Below, one piece after another: positions 18,286 through 26,993 of a stretch of 64,000 nucleotides of DNA (its first letter is position 1; the number at the start of each line of letters is the position of its first letter). Below the pieces are notes generated by a model. It searched no databases. It worked only from the letters and a program-made list of their open reading frames with translations, and was not told where the DNA came from. The position numbers and the translations under genes were made by a program. Origin of the DNA: an uncultured Mucilaginibacter sp. (GTDB lineage Bacteria; Bacteroidota; Bacteroidia; Sphingobacteriales; Sphingobacteriaceae); contig CAITEP010000031.1 in the NCBI GenBank assembly GCA_903891475.1, positions 107,639 through 171,638 on the forward strand, read 5' to 3'.

Positions 18286-19272
18286 ATGATTAATGTTTTT
18301 AAAGCCCTTAATCCGGTAAATATCCTAAGGCTTTTTATTGTTTTAATTATTTTGCGTGCGGTTTACATATACTATTCCCCTGTAAATATTCCTTTTGCTT
18401 TTGGAGGAATGTTCAGTAGGCTACTCATTTCAGAGAACCAGCAATACCCATTTTCGGCTACTATCAACATCATTTTATCAGCTGTTATTGTATTTGTTCA
18501 GGCATTGTTGCTTAATTATATAGTTAATTATTTCAACCTCTTAGGTAAGCCAACATTGTTACCGGCTTTAATGTACATCACCCTTTCCACATTATTTACT
18601 CCATTTTTAGTACTTACACCGGCATTGTTGTGTAATTTTCTTTTAATTTGGATATTATTCAAGCTGTTTAGCCTTTATAAAATAAAGGATGCCAAATCAA
18701 CCTCATACGATTTGGGTTTGATAGTAGGCGTAGGTACCCTTCTATACATACCCTTTGTTTACCTTTTTCTGCTTATTTTCATAGGTTTAGCTATATTTCG
18801 CCCTATGGTTTGGCGCGAATTTTTGACCGCCATTATTGGTTTTTTAACTATGCTCTTTTTTTTAGTGGTATATTACTATTTAAATGATAAGCTTGATCAG
18901 TTTTATAACATTATTCAGCCAAATAACATCAAATTAACCCCCAGCTTGATGATTAGCAAATATAATTTATGGGTATTGCTGCCAATATGTATCATTTTAG
19001 TACTGTGTTTGTTTAAAATACAGCAAAATTTTTTCAGAAGCTACGTGCAGGTTCGTAAATCCTTTCAGCTAATTTTCATCGTTTTTCTACTTACTGTCAG
19101 CACGTTTTACATAAAAGGCGCATTTAATTGGAGTCATTTTATATTGTGCGCGGTACCAGGTGCAGTATTGTTTGCTTATTATTTTTCCCAAGCTCGTGTA
19201 AAATGGTTCTATGAATCGCTTTATTTAATTTTATTTGCAAGTCTGGTTTATTTTCAGTTTAACACTTTTTAA
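18286..19272 (+). CDS. DUF6427-like polytopic membrane protein
   Basis: A 328-residue inner-membrane protein with about nine to ten hydrophobic segments spread over the whole length and few soluble loops. The N-terminus (MINVFKALNPVNILRL) and overall pattern resemble the Bacteroidota family DUF6427, assigned from memory with moderate confidence. No catalytic motif is visible. The only soluble stretch of note is DKLDQFYNIIQPNNIKLTP near residue 205. It precedes purQ by 45 bases but probably has an independent role. Confidence 0.75.
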   Translation: MINVFKALNPVNILRLFIVLIILRAVYIYYSPVNIPFAFGGMFSRLLISENQQYPFSATINIILSAVIVFVQALLLNYIVNYFNLLGKPTLLPALMYITLSTLFTPFLVLTPALLCNFLLIWILFKLFSLYKIKDAKSTSYDLGLIVGVGTLLYIPFVYLFLLIFIGLAIFRPMVWREFLTAIIGFLTMLFFLVVYYYLNDKLDQFYNIIQPNNIKLTPSLMISKYNLWVLLPICIILVLCLFKIQQNFFRSYVQVRKSFQLIFIVFLLTVSTFYIKGAFNWSHFILCAVPGAVLFAYYFSQARVKWFYESLYLILFASLVYFQFNTF

Positions 19273-19317
19273 CTTTTTTGTTCGTTCATATAGTAACTGT
19301 TATATTAGTTTTGTATC

Positions 19318-20010
19318 ATGAAATTTGGAGTAGTCATATTTCCGGGGTCTAATTGCGATGAAGATATCATCTATGTATTAGAAAAAATATTAGGGCAACA
19401 AGTTGTAAGGCTTTGGCACAAAGACCATAACTTGCAAGGAGCCGAGTTCATTATCCTTCCCGGAGGCTTTTCATTTGGCGATTATTTGCGCTCGGGAGCC
19501 ATTGCCAGGTTTTCTCCAATTATGCAGGAGGTAATTCAATTTGCCGCGAAAGGTGGCTATGTTTTGGGTATTTGTAATGGTTTTCAAATACTTACCGAAG
19601 CTGGTTTATTGCCAGGAGCACTGTTACATAACGAAAACCGAAAGTTTATTTGCCGCAATATTTATTTAAAGGCGCAAACCAATAACTGTATAGTAACTGC
19701 CCAAATTGACTTGGAACGTGCTCTGAAAATTCCGATAGCTCATGGCGAGGGTAATTATTTTGCGGATGCCGATGTTTTAAAATCAATAAATGATAATGAC
19801 CAAGTGCTGTTTAGGTATTGCGATGCTGGAGGTAATATAACTATAGAGGCAAACCCAAATGGCTCGATCGAAAATATAGCGGGGGTTTGCAATATTGAAC
19901 GAAATGTATTTGGTTTTATGCCACACCCGGAGCGTGCTGCTGATGCTTTGGTTGCAAACGAAGACGGGCTGGCTATTTTTGAATCAATATTATCAATGGT
20001 GAAAGCCTAG
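19318..20010 (+). CDS. purQ: Phosphoribosylformylglycinamidine synthase, glutaminase subunit
   Basis: A 230-residue class I glutamine amidotransferase. PurQ hydrolyses glutamine to supply ammonia for FGAM synthase in step four of purine biosynthesis. The N-terminus VVIFPGSNCDEDI and FPGGFSFGDYLR are PurQ signatures. The nucleophile Cys lies in LGICNGFQIL and the His-Glu pair in GFMPHPERAAD. The synthetase subunit purL and purS are not in this window. coaX follows 4 bases after the stop, so purQ heads the purQ-coaX-OMP-lptC transcript. A TAGTTTTG element at 19306-19313 is a likely -7 box and would give a very short leader. Confidence 0.97.
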   Translation: MKFGVVIFPGSNCDEDIIYVLEKILGQQVVRLWHKDHNLQGAEFIILPGGFSFGDYLRSGAIARFSPIMQEVIQFAAKGGYVLGICNGFQILTEAGLLPGALLHNENRKFICRNIYLKAQTNNCIVTAQIDLERALKIPIAHGEGNYFADADVLKSINDNDQVLFRYCDAGGNITIEANPNGSIENIAGVCNIERNVFGFMPHPERAADALVANEDGLAIFESILSMVKA

Positions 20011-20014
20011 TATA

Positions 20015-20758
20015 ATGGCCAACCTTGTTATTGATATAGGGAACTCTTTTATCAAATTTGCCATTTTTGAGGCCGATAAAATCTTGTTTACAGAACAATA
20101 TCAGCAGGTTGAAAATGAGATTATTGAAAAATTAATTATTGAATTTGCTATAAAAAAGGCCATCATATCAACTGTTCAAAATAATGAGGCTCTTTGGCTT
20201 TCATACTTACAAAACAAGGTTAAGGTGGTTTATTTTAATAGGGGAATGACAAATGGTATTATCAACCATTATAAAACCCCCGAAACGCTTGGTTTAGATA
20301 GGTTAGCGGCAATAATGGGTGCAAAGTATTTATACCCAAATAAAAGCGCATTGATTATTGATGGTGGTACCTGCATAACCTATGATTGGATTGATGATCA
20401 AGGTAATTATTACGGAGGAAGTATATCACCGGGATTACATATGCGTTTTAAGGCTTTAAATAATTATACCTCGGCATTACCGTTAGTTCAAATTGCTAAT
20501 GATTTTAATGAAGATTTTGGAAACGACACTAAATCAGCTATTCAATCTGGTGTTCAAAACGGAATAAAATACGAATTAGAAGGGTTTATTAATAACTATA
20601 AAAATAACAAACAGGAATTCAATATTATACTTAGCGGTGGCGACGGTATTTTTTTTGATAGCCTACTAAAAAATAGCATCTTTGCGCCCTGTATTAAAAT
20701 TGAACCTCAATTGGTTCTTATTGGATTAAACGCAGCCATACTCAACTATAATGATTAA
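20015..20758 (+). CDS. coaX: Type III pantothenate kinase
   Basis: A 247-residue kinase that catalyses the first step of CoA synthesis, the phosphorylation of pantothenate. It shows the phosphate loop VIDIGNSFIKF, the substrate motif TLGLDRLAAI, the second ATP motif IIDGGTCITYD and GGSISPGLHMRFKAL. All are typical of CoaX, the form that is insensitive to CoA feedback and needs a monovalent cation. The gene sits between purQ and an outer-membrane protein and overlaps the next gene by 8 bases. Confidence 0.96.
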   Translation: MANLVIDIGNSFIKFAIFEADKILFTEQYQQVENEIIEKLIIEFAIKKAIISTVQNNEALWLSYLQNKVKVVYFNRGMTNGIINHYKTPETLGLDRLAAIMGAKYLYPNKSALIIDGGTCITYDWIDDQGNYYGGSISPGLHMRFKALNNYTSALPLVQIANDFNEDFGNDTKSAIQSGVQNGIKYELEGFINNYKNNKQEFNIILSGGDGIFFDSLLKNSIFAPCIKIEPQLVLIGLNAAILNYND

Positions 20759-22115
20759 ATATTCAAGGCTTTTTATAATAATTTTTATAACTTTTATTGC
20801 ACTTGGGGCAAATGCACAGTCAACAGCTTCAACCGCAACCACAGGTTCTCCATATTCAAGATATGGTCTTGGAGATATTAATCCGCTATTATTGCCTCAG
20901 AATACCGCAATGGGAGGTATATCTGCTGCAATAAACCGAATTAGTGGCTACAATAACATTAACCCTGAAAATCCGGCATCTTATGGCTATATAAATTTTA
21001 CCACTATTGATGCTGGTATTTTTGGAAGCTTTACATCCTTGGCTCAACAACCGGTTGGTCAATCTGGCACTTTATCAGCTAATAATTCAGCCTTTAGGTT
21101 AAGCCATGTTGCTTTTGCTATCCCAGTTACCAAATTATCTGCTTTAAGTTTTGGCTTACTACCTTATAGCGAAATGGGATATAACTATAAAACAAGCAAA
21201 ACCGGTTATGGTTCAGGGGCTTTTGCTGATACAAATACTGTTAATTATGTTTATAATGGCAGTGGGGGGTTATCAAAAGCCTATTTAGGTTATGGCTTAG
21301 GGATTACAAAAAATTTATTGGTAGGGGCCAATTTATCATACATTTTTGGAAATTTACAGCAGTTCAATTCTATGGAAATACCAACATTATACGGTTTTCT
21401 TAATTCCAGAAACGAAACTGATAATCATGTTGGGGGCTTAAATTATGACTTTGGGGCACAATATATATTCGATTTTGGCAAAGCAAAACTAAAACATTTA
21501 ACATTAGCTTATTCCACTTCAATTAAATCATCACTCAGTTCAAATACCGATTATGTAGTTAGTCGATATGTCATTACAACCTCTGGTGATGAAAACCCGG
21601 CAACAGATTCTTTAGTTAATCAAAAAGGTGTAAATACAAAAATACAATTACCTTGGATTAACCATTTTGGTATATCCTATCAATATGATGGAAAGTTTTT
21701 AGTAGGGGCTGATTATAGTATATCTAATTGGTCTTCATTAAGTATTGCCGGCGTCAATCAGGGGCTTCAAAATAGTGAAACATTTAATTTAGGGGGACAG
21801 TTTACCCCCGATATTAATGCTTTAAATAATTATTTTGCCAGAGCAGATTATCGCTTTGGCTTTATGGCAGAAAAAACAATGTATAATGTTGTTGATAATA
21901 ATGGTTCAAATAATAGCATCAAAAAATATGCCTTTTCATTTGGCTTAGGTTTACCTTTACCTCCAAATTTGAATAGTTTTTATAAAATAAACTTTTCTAC
22001 TGAGTTTGGCCAGCAAGGAACCTTACAAAATAATTTGGTTAGAGAGCGGTTTATCAATTTTAGGTTAAGTTTTACTGTTAACGATAGGTGGTTTCAGCGT
22101 TATAAATTTGATTAA
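20751..22115 (+). CDS. Outer-membrane beta-barrel protein, FadL/OmpP1-like context
   Basis: A 454-residue protein with a signal peptide (residues 1-22, ending ANAQ). A Ser/Thr-rich start is followed by YSRYGLGDINP and a conserved-looking NPASYGYINFTTIDAG. The remainder alternates amphipathic strands (for example LSFGLLPYSEMGYNYKT), as in outer-membrane barrels. In Bacteroidota a protein of this kind often stands between coaX and lptC, where it is annotated as an outer-membrane or FadL-like protein. Function unknown; lipid-related transport is an inference from neighbours. The start overlaps coaX by 8 bases and lptC follows 3 bases after the stop. Confidence 0.75.
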   Translation: MIKYSRLFIIIFITFIALGANAQSTASTATTGSPYSRYGLGDINPLLLPQNTAMGGISAAINRISGYNNINPENPASYGYINFTTIDAGIFGSFTSLAQQPVGQSGTLSANNSAFRLSHVAFAIPVTKLSALSFGLLPYSEMGYNYKTSKTGYGSGAFADTNTVNYVYNGSGGLSKAYLGYGLGITKNLLVGANLSYIFGNLQQFNSMEIPTLYGFLNSRNETDNHVGGLNYDFGAQYIFDFGKAKLKHLTLAYSTSIKSSLSSNTDYVVSRYVITTSGDENPATDSLVNQKGVNTKIQLPWINHFGISYQYDGKFLVGADYSISNWSSLSIAGVNQGLQNSETFNLGGQFTPDINALNNYFARADYRFGFMAEKTMYNVVDNNGSNNSIKKYAFSFGLGLPLPPNLNSFYKINFSTEFGQQGTLQNNLVRERFINFRLSFTVNDRWFQRYKFD

Positions 22116-22118
22116 CAC

Positions 22119-22709
22119 ATGCGTTTAAAGGCAAAAAGGATTAGCATTTTTTATTTGCCTATACTTTTTTTGGGTATATTGATTTTATTTTCTTGCGAAA
22201 ATTCGCTAAAGGATATTAAAAATATAGCTTCTAAAGAATCAGAAAAACCAGTTTCAAAGTCAATTGATGTCGAAATTATTTACAGTGACTCAGCAAAGGT
22301 AAAGGCTAAACTTACAACCCCTTTAATGATTGATTTTCAGGATGTTTCCAAACCCTATAAAGAGATGCCTAAAGGAGTAAAAATAATTTTTTACGATGAT
22401 AATTTAGGCACTAAAGGGATTATCACTGCTAATTACGGGGTCTATCGCGAAAAGGAGAATATAGTTGAATTTAGAAATAATGTTGTGGCAATCAATGCGC
22501 AGGGGGAAACATTTAAGTCGGATGAATTGATTGACAATATGTCTACAACTAAGCTTTATTCAAGCAAGCCGGTTCAAATTATTATGACAAATGGGGATGT
22601 AATGAATGGAACAGGCTTTAATAGTACTGAAAGCCTTTATCCGTGGAATATTGATAAATCTACCGGCGTATTCAGAGTTACAGAAAAGCAGAACCTTTTA
22701 AATCAATAA
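22119..22709 (+). CDS. lptC: LptC-family LPS export lipoprotein
   Basis: A 196-residue protein. An N-terminal hydrophobic segment ends in the lipobox LFSC, so the Cys near residue 26 is probably lipidated. The rest matches the LptC beta-jelly-roll: VEIIYSDSAKVKAKL, ITANYGVYREKENIVEFRNNV and TFKSDELIDN. LptC relays lipopolysaccharide from the LptBFG exporter to LptA. In Bacteroidota LptC is commonly found beside coaX, an outer-membrane protein and a peptidyl-prolyl isomerase, as here. A lipoprotein form, instead of a single-TM form, is seen here. Confidence 0.88.
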   Translation: MRLKAKRISIFYLPILFLGILILFSCENSLKDIKNIASKESEKPVSKSIDVEIIYSDSAKVKAKLTTPLMIDFQDVSKPYKEMPKGVKIIFYDDNLGTKGIITANYGVYREKENIVEFRNNVVAINAQGETFKSDELIDNMSTTKLYSSKPVQIIMTNGDVMNGTGFNSTESLYPWNIDKSTGVFRVTEKQNLLNQ

Positions 22710-22796
22710 ATTACCTTTAAAATTTGTATTATATAATTTTGCTAAAAATTGTATCTTGCGCCCTCTTTTTAATGATATAAATAATTTAACAACTAT

Positions 22797-24896
22797 ATGG
22801 GTATAATGGGTTTTTTGCGGGATCGGATGGGTAAGATCTTAGCATTTTTTATAGGGTTTGCATTGCTTGCTTTTATTATTGGCGAAGTAGTCAGATCTGG
22901 TGGTTCCTTTTTTAGGGATGACAGAAATTTATTAGGAGAAATAAATGGTGAAAAAATCCCTTATGATGATTTTCAAAAACGAGTTGAGCAAAATAGTGCT
23001 CAATTTAAACAATCAGGGCAATCAAGCTTATCACCACAAATATTAAATTACATTCAGGAAAATGCCTGGAATCAAATGATTGCGCAAAAGGTTTTGCAGA
23101 AAGAAGTTGATAAACTTGGGTTAACTGTAGGGGATAATGAAACTAAGGAAATGGTGAGTGGAAGTAACCCAAACCCACAAATTGTACAGGCATTTGGCGA
23201 TCCTAAGACGCATGAGTTAGACAGAGCCGGATTAAATAAATTTTTAAGCCAGCTGCCAACTTTAAATGCCGAGGTAAAAAAACAATGGAATGATTTTTTA
23301 GTACAAATAATCGAAGAAAAGTTAAAAGAGAAATACATTTCAATGGCTACAAATGGTTTATACGCTAACTCATTGGAAGCAAAGGACGAGTATGAAAATA
23401 AAAACAAAACAGTTAATTTTAAGTATGTTTCGCTTGATTACTCTTCAATACCTGATAATAAAGTAACAATTACTGATGAAGACTATCAAAAATATTACGA
23501 CGAACATAAGTTAACATTTAAAAATACTGAAAATTTAAGGACTTTTGATTATATTAGTTTTAACGCCTTTCCTTCAAAAGATGATTCATTAGCCATAAAG
23601 ACACAAGCCGAAAAGTTGGCTGTTGACTTCAAAGCAAGCACAAACGATTCATTATTTGTGCAAATAAATGCCGAAACCAAAGTTAACTTAACCTATAAAC
23701 ATAAAGGCAGTTTGGATCCTAAAATAGATTCAATAATGTTTGGTGCTTCAAACGGGTTTGTTTACGGGCCATATTTATCAAACGGAAGTTATAAAATTGC
23801 TAAATTAGTCGATGCTCATTTTGAAGCCGATTCGGTAAAAGCTAAACATATTTTATTTGACATAAAAACAATCGGAGTTGAAAAGGCCCTAGCAAAAGCG
23901 GATTCAGTAAAGAAATTAATTGAAGGCGGTAAATCATTTGCCGATTTAGCTAGTTTTTATTCAATTGATAAAGGTTCGGCTGTTAAAGGTGGAGAACTAG
24001 GTACTTTTGCTCGAGGAGTAATGGTGGCTCCTTTTGAAGATGCTGTTTTTGCTGGTAAAAAGGGAGATTTTAAAATTGTAACTACGCAGTTTGGTGTTCA
24101 TTTAATTCAAATTGAAGACCAAAAGGGTTCCTCGAAAGTAGCTAAAGTGGCAATTGTTGATGTGCCATTAAAAGCAAGTAGCAAAACTGAAACAATTGCT
24201 TATAGCAATGCGCAAAAATTCCTTGGCTCTTTGACAAAAGATAACTTTGACGAAGAAGTTAAAAAATCAGGCTTAGTAAAGAAGACCGCTACCGATGTTA
24301 AAGGAACAGCTGGAACTGTTGCTGGTATTGAAAATGCTAGGGAAATTGTTAGATGGGCTTACAATGCTGAATTAAATGATTTTTCTGATAAAGTTTACAT
24401 TTCAGGTTCGCAATATATAATTGCTCATTTGGTTCAAATAAAACCTATCGGCTTCTTATCAATTGATTTGGTGAAAAAGCAAATTCAGCCTATGGTTATC
24501 AAACAGGTAAAAGCTAAACAATTAACCGATAAGCTTATCGGTTTACTAAGCGGTATAAGTAGTATTGACCAGCTTGCCGCTAAAATTGGAAAAAATGCAA
24601 CCCCTATTCAAAACATAGTATTTTCCAATCCAGTAATACCAGGTTTAGCTCCAGAATATAAATTGATTGGAGCCATATTTGGATCCCATCTAAATAAAAT
24701 ATCAAAACCAATTGAAGGTCAACAAGGAGTTTATGTTTATACTGTTGATAGCTTTACAAGTCCTACTGCCAGTACAAATTTTGTTAGAGAAAAACAGCAA
24801 TTGACACAAACAATATCACAAAGAGCCGATCAGGGAATATTTGAAGCTTTAAAAGATAAGGCGATTGTAAAAGATTATCGCGCCAAATTTTTATAA
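22797..24896 (+). CDS. PpiD/SurA-type peptidyl-prolyl isomerase
   Basis: A 699-residue membrane-anchored periplasmic chaperone. One TM helix at about residues 12-32 is followed by a SurA_N-like helical domain with ALFA-type start (LGEINGEKIPYDDFQKRVEQ). A parvulin domain lies near residues 340-445: VKAKHILFDI, GKSFADLASFYSID, GGELGTFARG and FGVHLIQIED. The C-terminal 230 residues are a second helical chaperone region. It helps fold proteins bound for the outer membrane. It lies 87 bases after lptC and ends in a strong terminator, which closes the purQ-ppiD unit. Confidence 0.92.
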   Translation: MGIMGFLRDRMGKILAFFIGFALLAFIIGEVVRSGGSFFRDDRNLLGEINGEKIPYDDFQKRVEQNSAQFKQSGQSSLSPQILNYIQENAWNQMIAQKVLQKEVDKLGLTVGDNETKEMVSGSNPNPQIVQAFGDPKTHELDRAGLNKFLSQLPTLNAEVKKQWNDFLVQIIEEKLKEKYISMATNGLYANSLEAKDEYENKNKTVNFKYVSLDYSSIPDNKVTITDEDYQKYYDEHKLTFKNTENLRTFDYISFNAFPSKDDSLAIKTQAEKLAVDFKASTNDSLFVQINAETKVNLTYKHKGSLDPKIDSIMFGASNGFVYGPYLSNGSYKIAKLVDAHFEADSVKAKHILFDIKTIGVEKALAKADSVKKLIEGGKSFADLASFYSIDKGSAVKGGELGTFARGVMVAPFEDAVFAGKKGDFKIVTTQFGVHLIQIEDQKGSSKVAKVAIVDVPLKASSKTETIAYSNAQKFLGSLTKDNFDEEVKKSGLVKKTATDVKGTAGTVAGIENAREIVRWAYNAELNDFSDKVYISGSQYIIAHLVQIKPIGFLSIDLVKKQIQPMVIKQVKAKQLTDKLIGLLSGISSIDQLAAKIGKNATPIQNIVFSNPVIPGLAPEYKLIGAIFGSHLNKISKPIEGQQGVYVYTVDSFTSPTASTNFVREKQQLTQTISQRADQGIFEALKDKAIVKDYRAKFL

Positions 24897-24917
24897 GATA
24901 ATTTAAAGTAGTTTTGT

Positions 24918-24956
24918 ATCCGATAATGGCGTTAAACCTATTATCGGATTTTTTTT
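24918..24956 (+). terminator. Rho-independent terminator after ppiD-like gene
   Basis: ATCCGATAAT (24918-24927) pairs perfectly with ATTATCGGAT (24940-24949) and is followed by an 8-base T run. It lies 21 bases after the stop. A longer N-terminus for the next gene would run through this hairpin, so the next gene starts after it. Confidence 0.92.
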
Positions 24957-24967
24957 ATTTTATAATT

Positions 24968-25483
24968 ATGGAAGTAGCAGAAAATTTTATAAACAAAGTA
25001 ACGCAAAGTGGCTTGCTCACTCTTGATCCGGCTTCTTTTTATCAAAAGGGCGAAAGAGTTATTTATGATTTAAAAGATAACCTTTTCCATGGATTAATTT
25101 TAAAAGAAAAGGATTTCAGGGAGTTTATAAAAGAGCATGATTGGGCACAATATTCCGGAAAGTTTGTAGGCATTACTTGCACTGCAGATGCCATTGTACC
25201 CGCATGGGCCTATATGTTATTAGCTAATAAGCTTGCTCCATTTGCAAAGGAAATTGTTTTTGGTGACCTTGCTACCTTAGAAAACATTTTGTTTATTAAG
25301 GGCTTGGAAGGGCATGATTTTGAACAATACCGCGACCAGAGGGTGGTTATAAAGGGTTGTGGCGATACCGAAATACCAACTTCGGCTTATGTTGAATTAA
25401 CCAACAAACTAAGTCCAATTGTTAAAAGTATCATGTTTGGCGAGCCTTGTTCAACGGTTCCAATTTTTAAAAGGAAAGATTAG
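24968..25483 (+). CDS. DUF2480 family protein
   Basis: A 171-residue protein of the Bacteroidota family DUF2480. Characteristic segments are NKVTQSGLLTLDPASFY, LKEKDFREFIKEHDW, GKFVGITCTADAIVPAWAYM and VVIKGCGDTEIPTSAYVEL. No function is known. Two related patterns, CTADAIVPAWAYMLLANKL and CGDTEIPTSAYVELTNKL, suggest an internal duplication with a Cys-x-(A/D) pattern in each half. The ATG at 24968 is chosen because an upstream in-frame TTG lies in the preceding terminator. It is probably soluble and cytosolic. It heads a group of three uncharacterised genes. Confidence 0.92.
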   Translation: MEVAENFINKVTQSGLLTLDPASFYQKGERVIYDLKDNLFHGLILKEKDFREFIKEHDWAQYSGKFVGITCTADAIVPAWAYMLLANKLAPFAKEIVFGDLATLENILFIKGLEGHDFEQYRDQRVVIKGCGDTEIPTSAYVELTNKLSPIVKSIMFGEPCSTVPIFKRKD

Positions 25484-25551
25484 CTATTATATACTTTACC
25501 CTATAAAATGCGCTTATACAATAAATTATTATCTAAGCTGTTTAAATAAAC

Positions 25552-26331
25552 ATGAAGCGCATTTTTTTCATTATTATCCTTATTAATTGTATTTGTCCAA
25601 GTGGATACAGTCAGGATTTAATAAAGCTCAAAGATCCTGTTTTTAAAGTGGGCGAAGAGTTGGATTATAGGCTTAAATATGGCTTTTTAACGGCAGCCAC
25701 CGCTGTACTTCATGTAGAGGAGAGCGAAAAGAAATTTGATGGGCATCCGGTATATCATATAGTAGCAGATGGCAAAACAGCGGGTTCGTTTGATTTTTTT
25801 TATAAGGTACGTAATCAATACGAATCGTACATTGATCAAAAAACACTTTTGCCCTATTTTTATACCGAAAACAGGCACGAAGCCAGTTACAAATATTCCG
25901 ACGATGTGACATTTAGCCATGCGGATGAAAAAATTACCACTTCGAAAGGGACATTTCCGTTTAAAGGCAAGGTGTTTGATTTTTTATCGGCCTATTATTT
26001 TTCAAGAAGTATTGATATTTCAAAGATTCAGATAGGTGATACTTTTGATTTGAAATATTTTTTAGAGGATGGAATCCATACATTAAGTATAACCTATAAG
26101 GGGAAGGAAAAAATAAAAGGTGAGTTAGGTGAATTTAATTGTTTAAAATTCAACCCCACCATTATACCTGGAAGGGTATTCCGTAAAGATAGTAAGCTAT
26201 ATTTGTGGATAACCGATGATGATAACCGAATACCTTTAAAAGCACATGTTGAGCTTATTTTAGGCAGTGTAACCATGGATTTAACGGGGGTAAAGAACTT
26301 GAAATTCCCATTAAATCCTATAAGTAAATAA
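25552..26331 (+). CDS. DUF3108 family exported protein
   Basis: A 259-residue protein with a signal peptide (residues 1-20, ending GYSQ) and a beta-rich DUF3108 domain: FKVGEELDYRLKYGFL, YKVRNQYESYID, LLPYFYTENRHEASYKYSDD and GRVFRKDSKLYLWITDDDN. Family members are periplasmic and resemble lipoprotein-carrier-like half-barrels, but none has a settled function. The gene for the Cys-rich DUF3109 protein starts 2 bases after its stop, so they are co-transcribed. A role in envelope lipid handling is a guess from fold likeness only. Confidence 0.9.
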   Translation: MKRIFFIIILINCICPSGYSQDLIKLKDPVFKVGEELDYRLKYGFLTAATAVLHVEESEKKFDGHPVYHIVADGKTAGSFDFFYKVRNQYESYIDQKTLLPYFYTENRHEASYKYSDDVTFSHADEKITTSKGTFPFKGKVFDFLSAYYFSRSIDISKIQIGDTFDLKYFLEDGIHTLSITYKGKEKIKGELGEFNCLKFNPTIIPGRVFRKDSKLYLWITDDDNRIPLKAHVELILGSVTMDLTGVKNLKFPLNPISK

Positions 26332-26333
26332 AA

Positions 26334-26900
26334 ATGATTGAAGTTGGAAGCGTTTTGCTGCATGAGGATTTGATTAAGGAAAACTTTGTTTGCAATTTAA
26401 ATAAATGCAAGGGTGCATGTTGTTTGGAAGGAGATTCGGGCGCGCCGCTTGAAATGGCTGAATTGGATACTTTAAATGAAATTTATTCGAAAGTAAAGCC
26501 GTTTATGACGCAAAAAGGGATTGATACCATTGAAAAAAATGGCACCTATGTAACCGATTTTGAAGGCGATTATACCACCCCTTGCGTTGATGTAAATAAG
26601 GAATGCGCTTATGTGATTTGGGAAAACGGAATTACTAAATGCGCCATTGAAAAAGCGTATGAGCAGGGTGCCGTAAATTGGCAAAAACCTATCTCCTGCC
26701 ATTTATATCCTATCCGAATAACAAAATACCCGGAGTTTGACGTGCTGAATTACGACCGCTGGAGTATTTGCAGTCCGGCGTGCTCTTTTGGCAACGAATT
26801 AAAAGTAAGGGTATTTGAATTTTTAAAAGCACCATTAATCAGAAAATATGGGGCTGATTGGTACCAAGAGCTAGAAGAAACTTTTGACACAATTAAATAG
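26334..26900 (+). CDS. DUF3109 family cysteine-rich protein
   Basis: A 188-residue protein of family DUF3109. Cysteines are clustered: FVCNLNKCKGACCLEGD near residues 19-35, then TTPCVDVNKECAYV, TKCAIEKAYEQ, PISCHLYPIRI and WSICSPACSFGN. The pattern Cys-x4-Cys-x3-Cys-Cys recalls the YkgJ-like (CxxxCxxCC) zinc/iron-chelating families. Metal or Fe-S binding is likely but unproven. There is no signal peptide, so it is cytosolic. It is co-transcribed with the DUF3108 gene (2-base gap). Confidence 0.9.
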   Translation: MIEVGSVLLHEDLIKENFVCNLNKCKGACCLEGDSGAPLEMAELDTLNEIYSKVKPFMTQKGIDTIEKNGTYVTDFEGDYTTPCVDVNKECAYVIWENGITKCAIEKAYEQGAVNWQKPISCHLYPIRITKYPEFDVLNYDRWSICSPACSFGNELKVRVFEFLKAPLIRKYGADWYQELEETFDTIK

Positions 26901-26930
26901 CCAAATTAAACTGCTTAAAAAAAGGACACG

Positions 26931-26961
26931 TTTGCTACCAATTAAATCAATTGTATATTTG
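26931..26961 (+). promoter_or_regulatory. Bacteroidota-type promoter
   Basis: TTTG (26931-26934), 19 bases, then TATATTTG (26954-26961). Both boxes match the Bacteroidota consensus exactly, with standard spacing. The predicted transcript starts near 26966 and serves the lipoprotein gene just downstream. This is the best promoter match I found in the window. Confidence 0.65.
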
Positions 26962-26993
26962 TTTTAAATGTAATGCACTTAACCTCTAATTGT

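Noticed and set aside
24914..24967. Longer N-terminus for the DUF2480 gene starting at a TTG
   Set aside because: This extension would run through the terminator hairpin and T tract at 24918-24956, and the family begins near the ATG at 24968.
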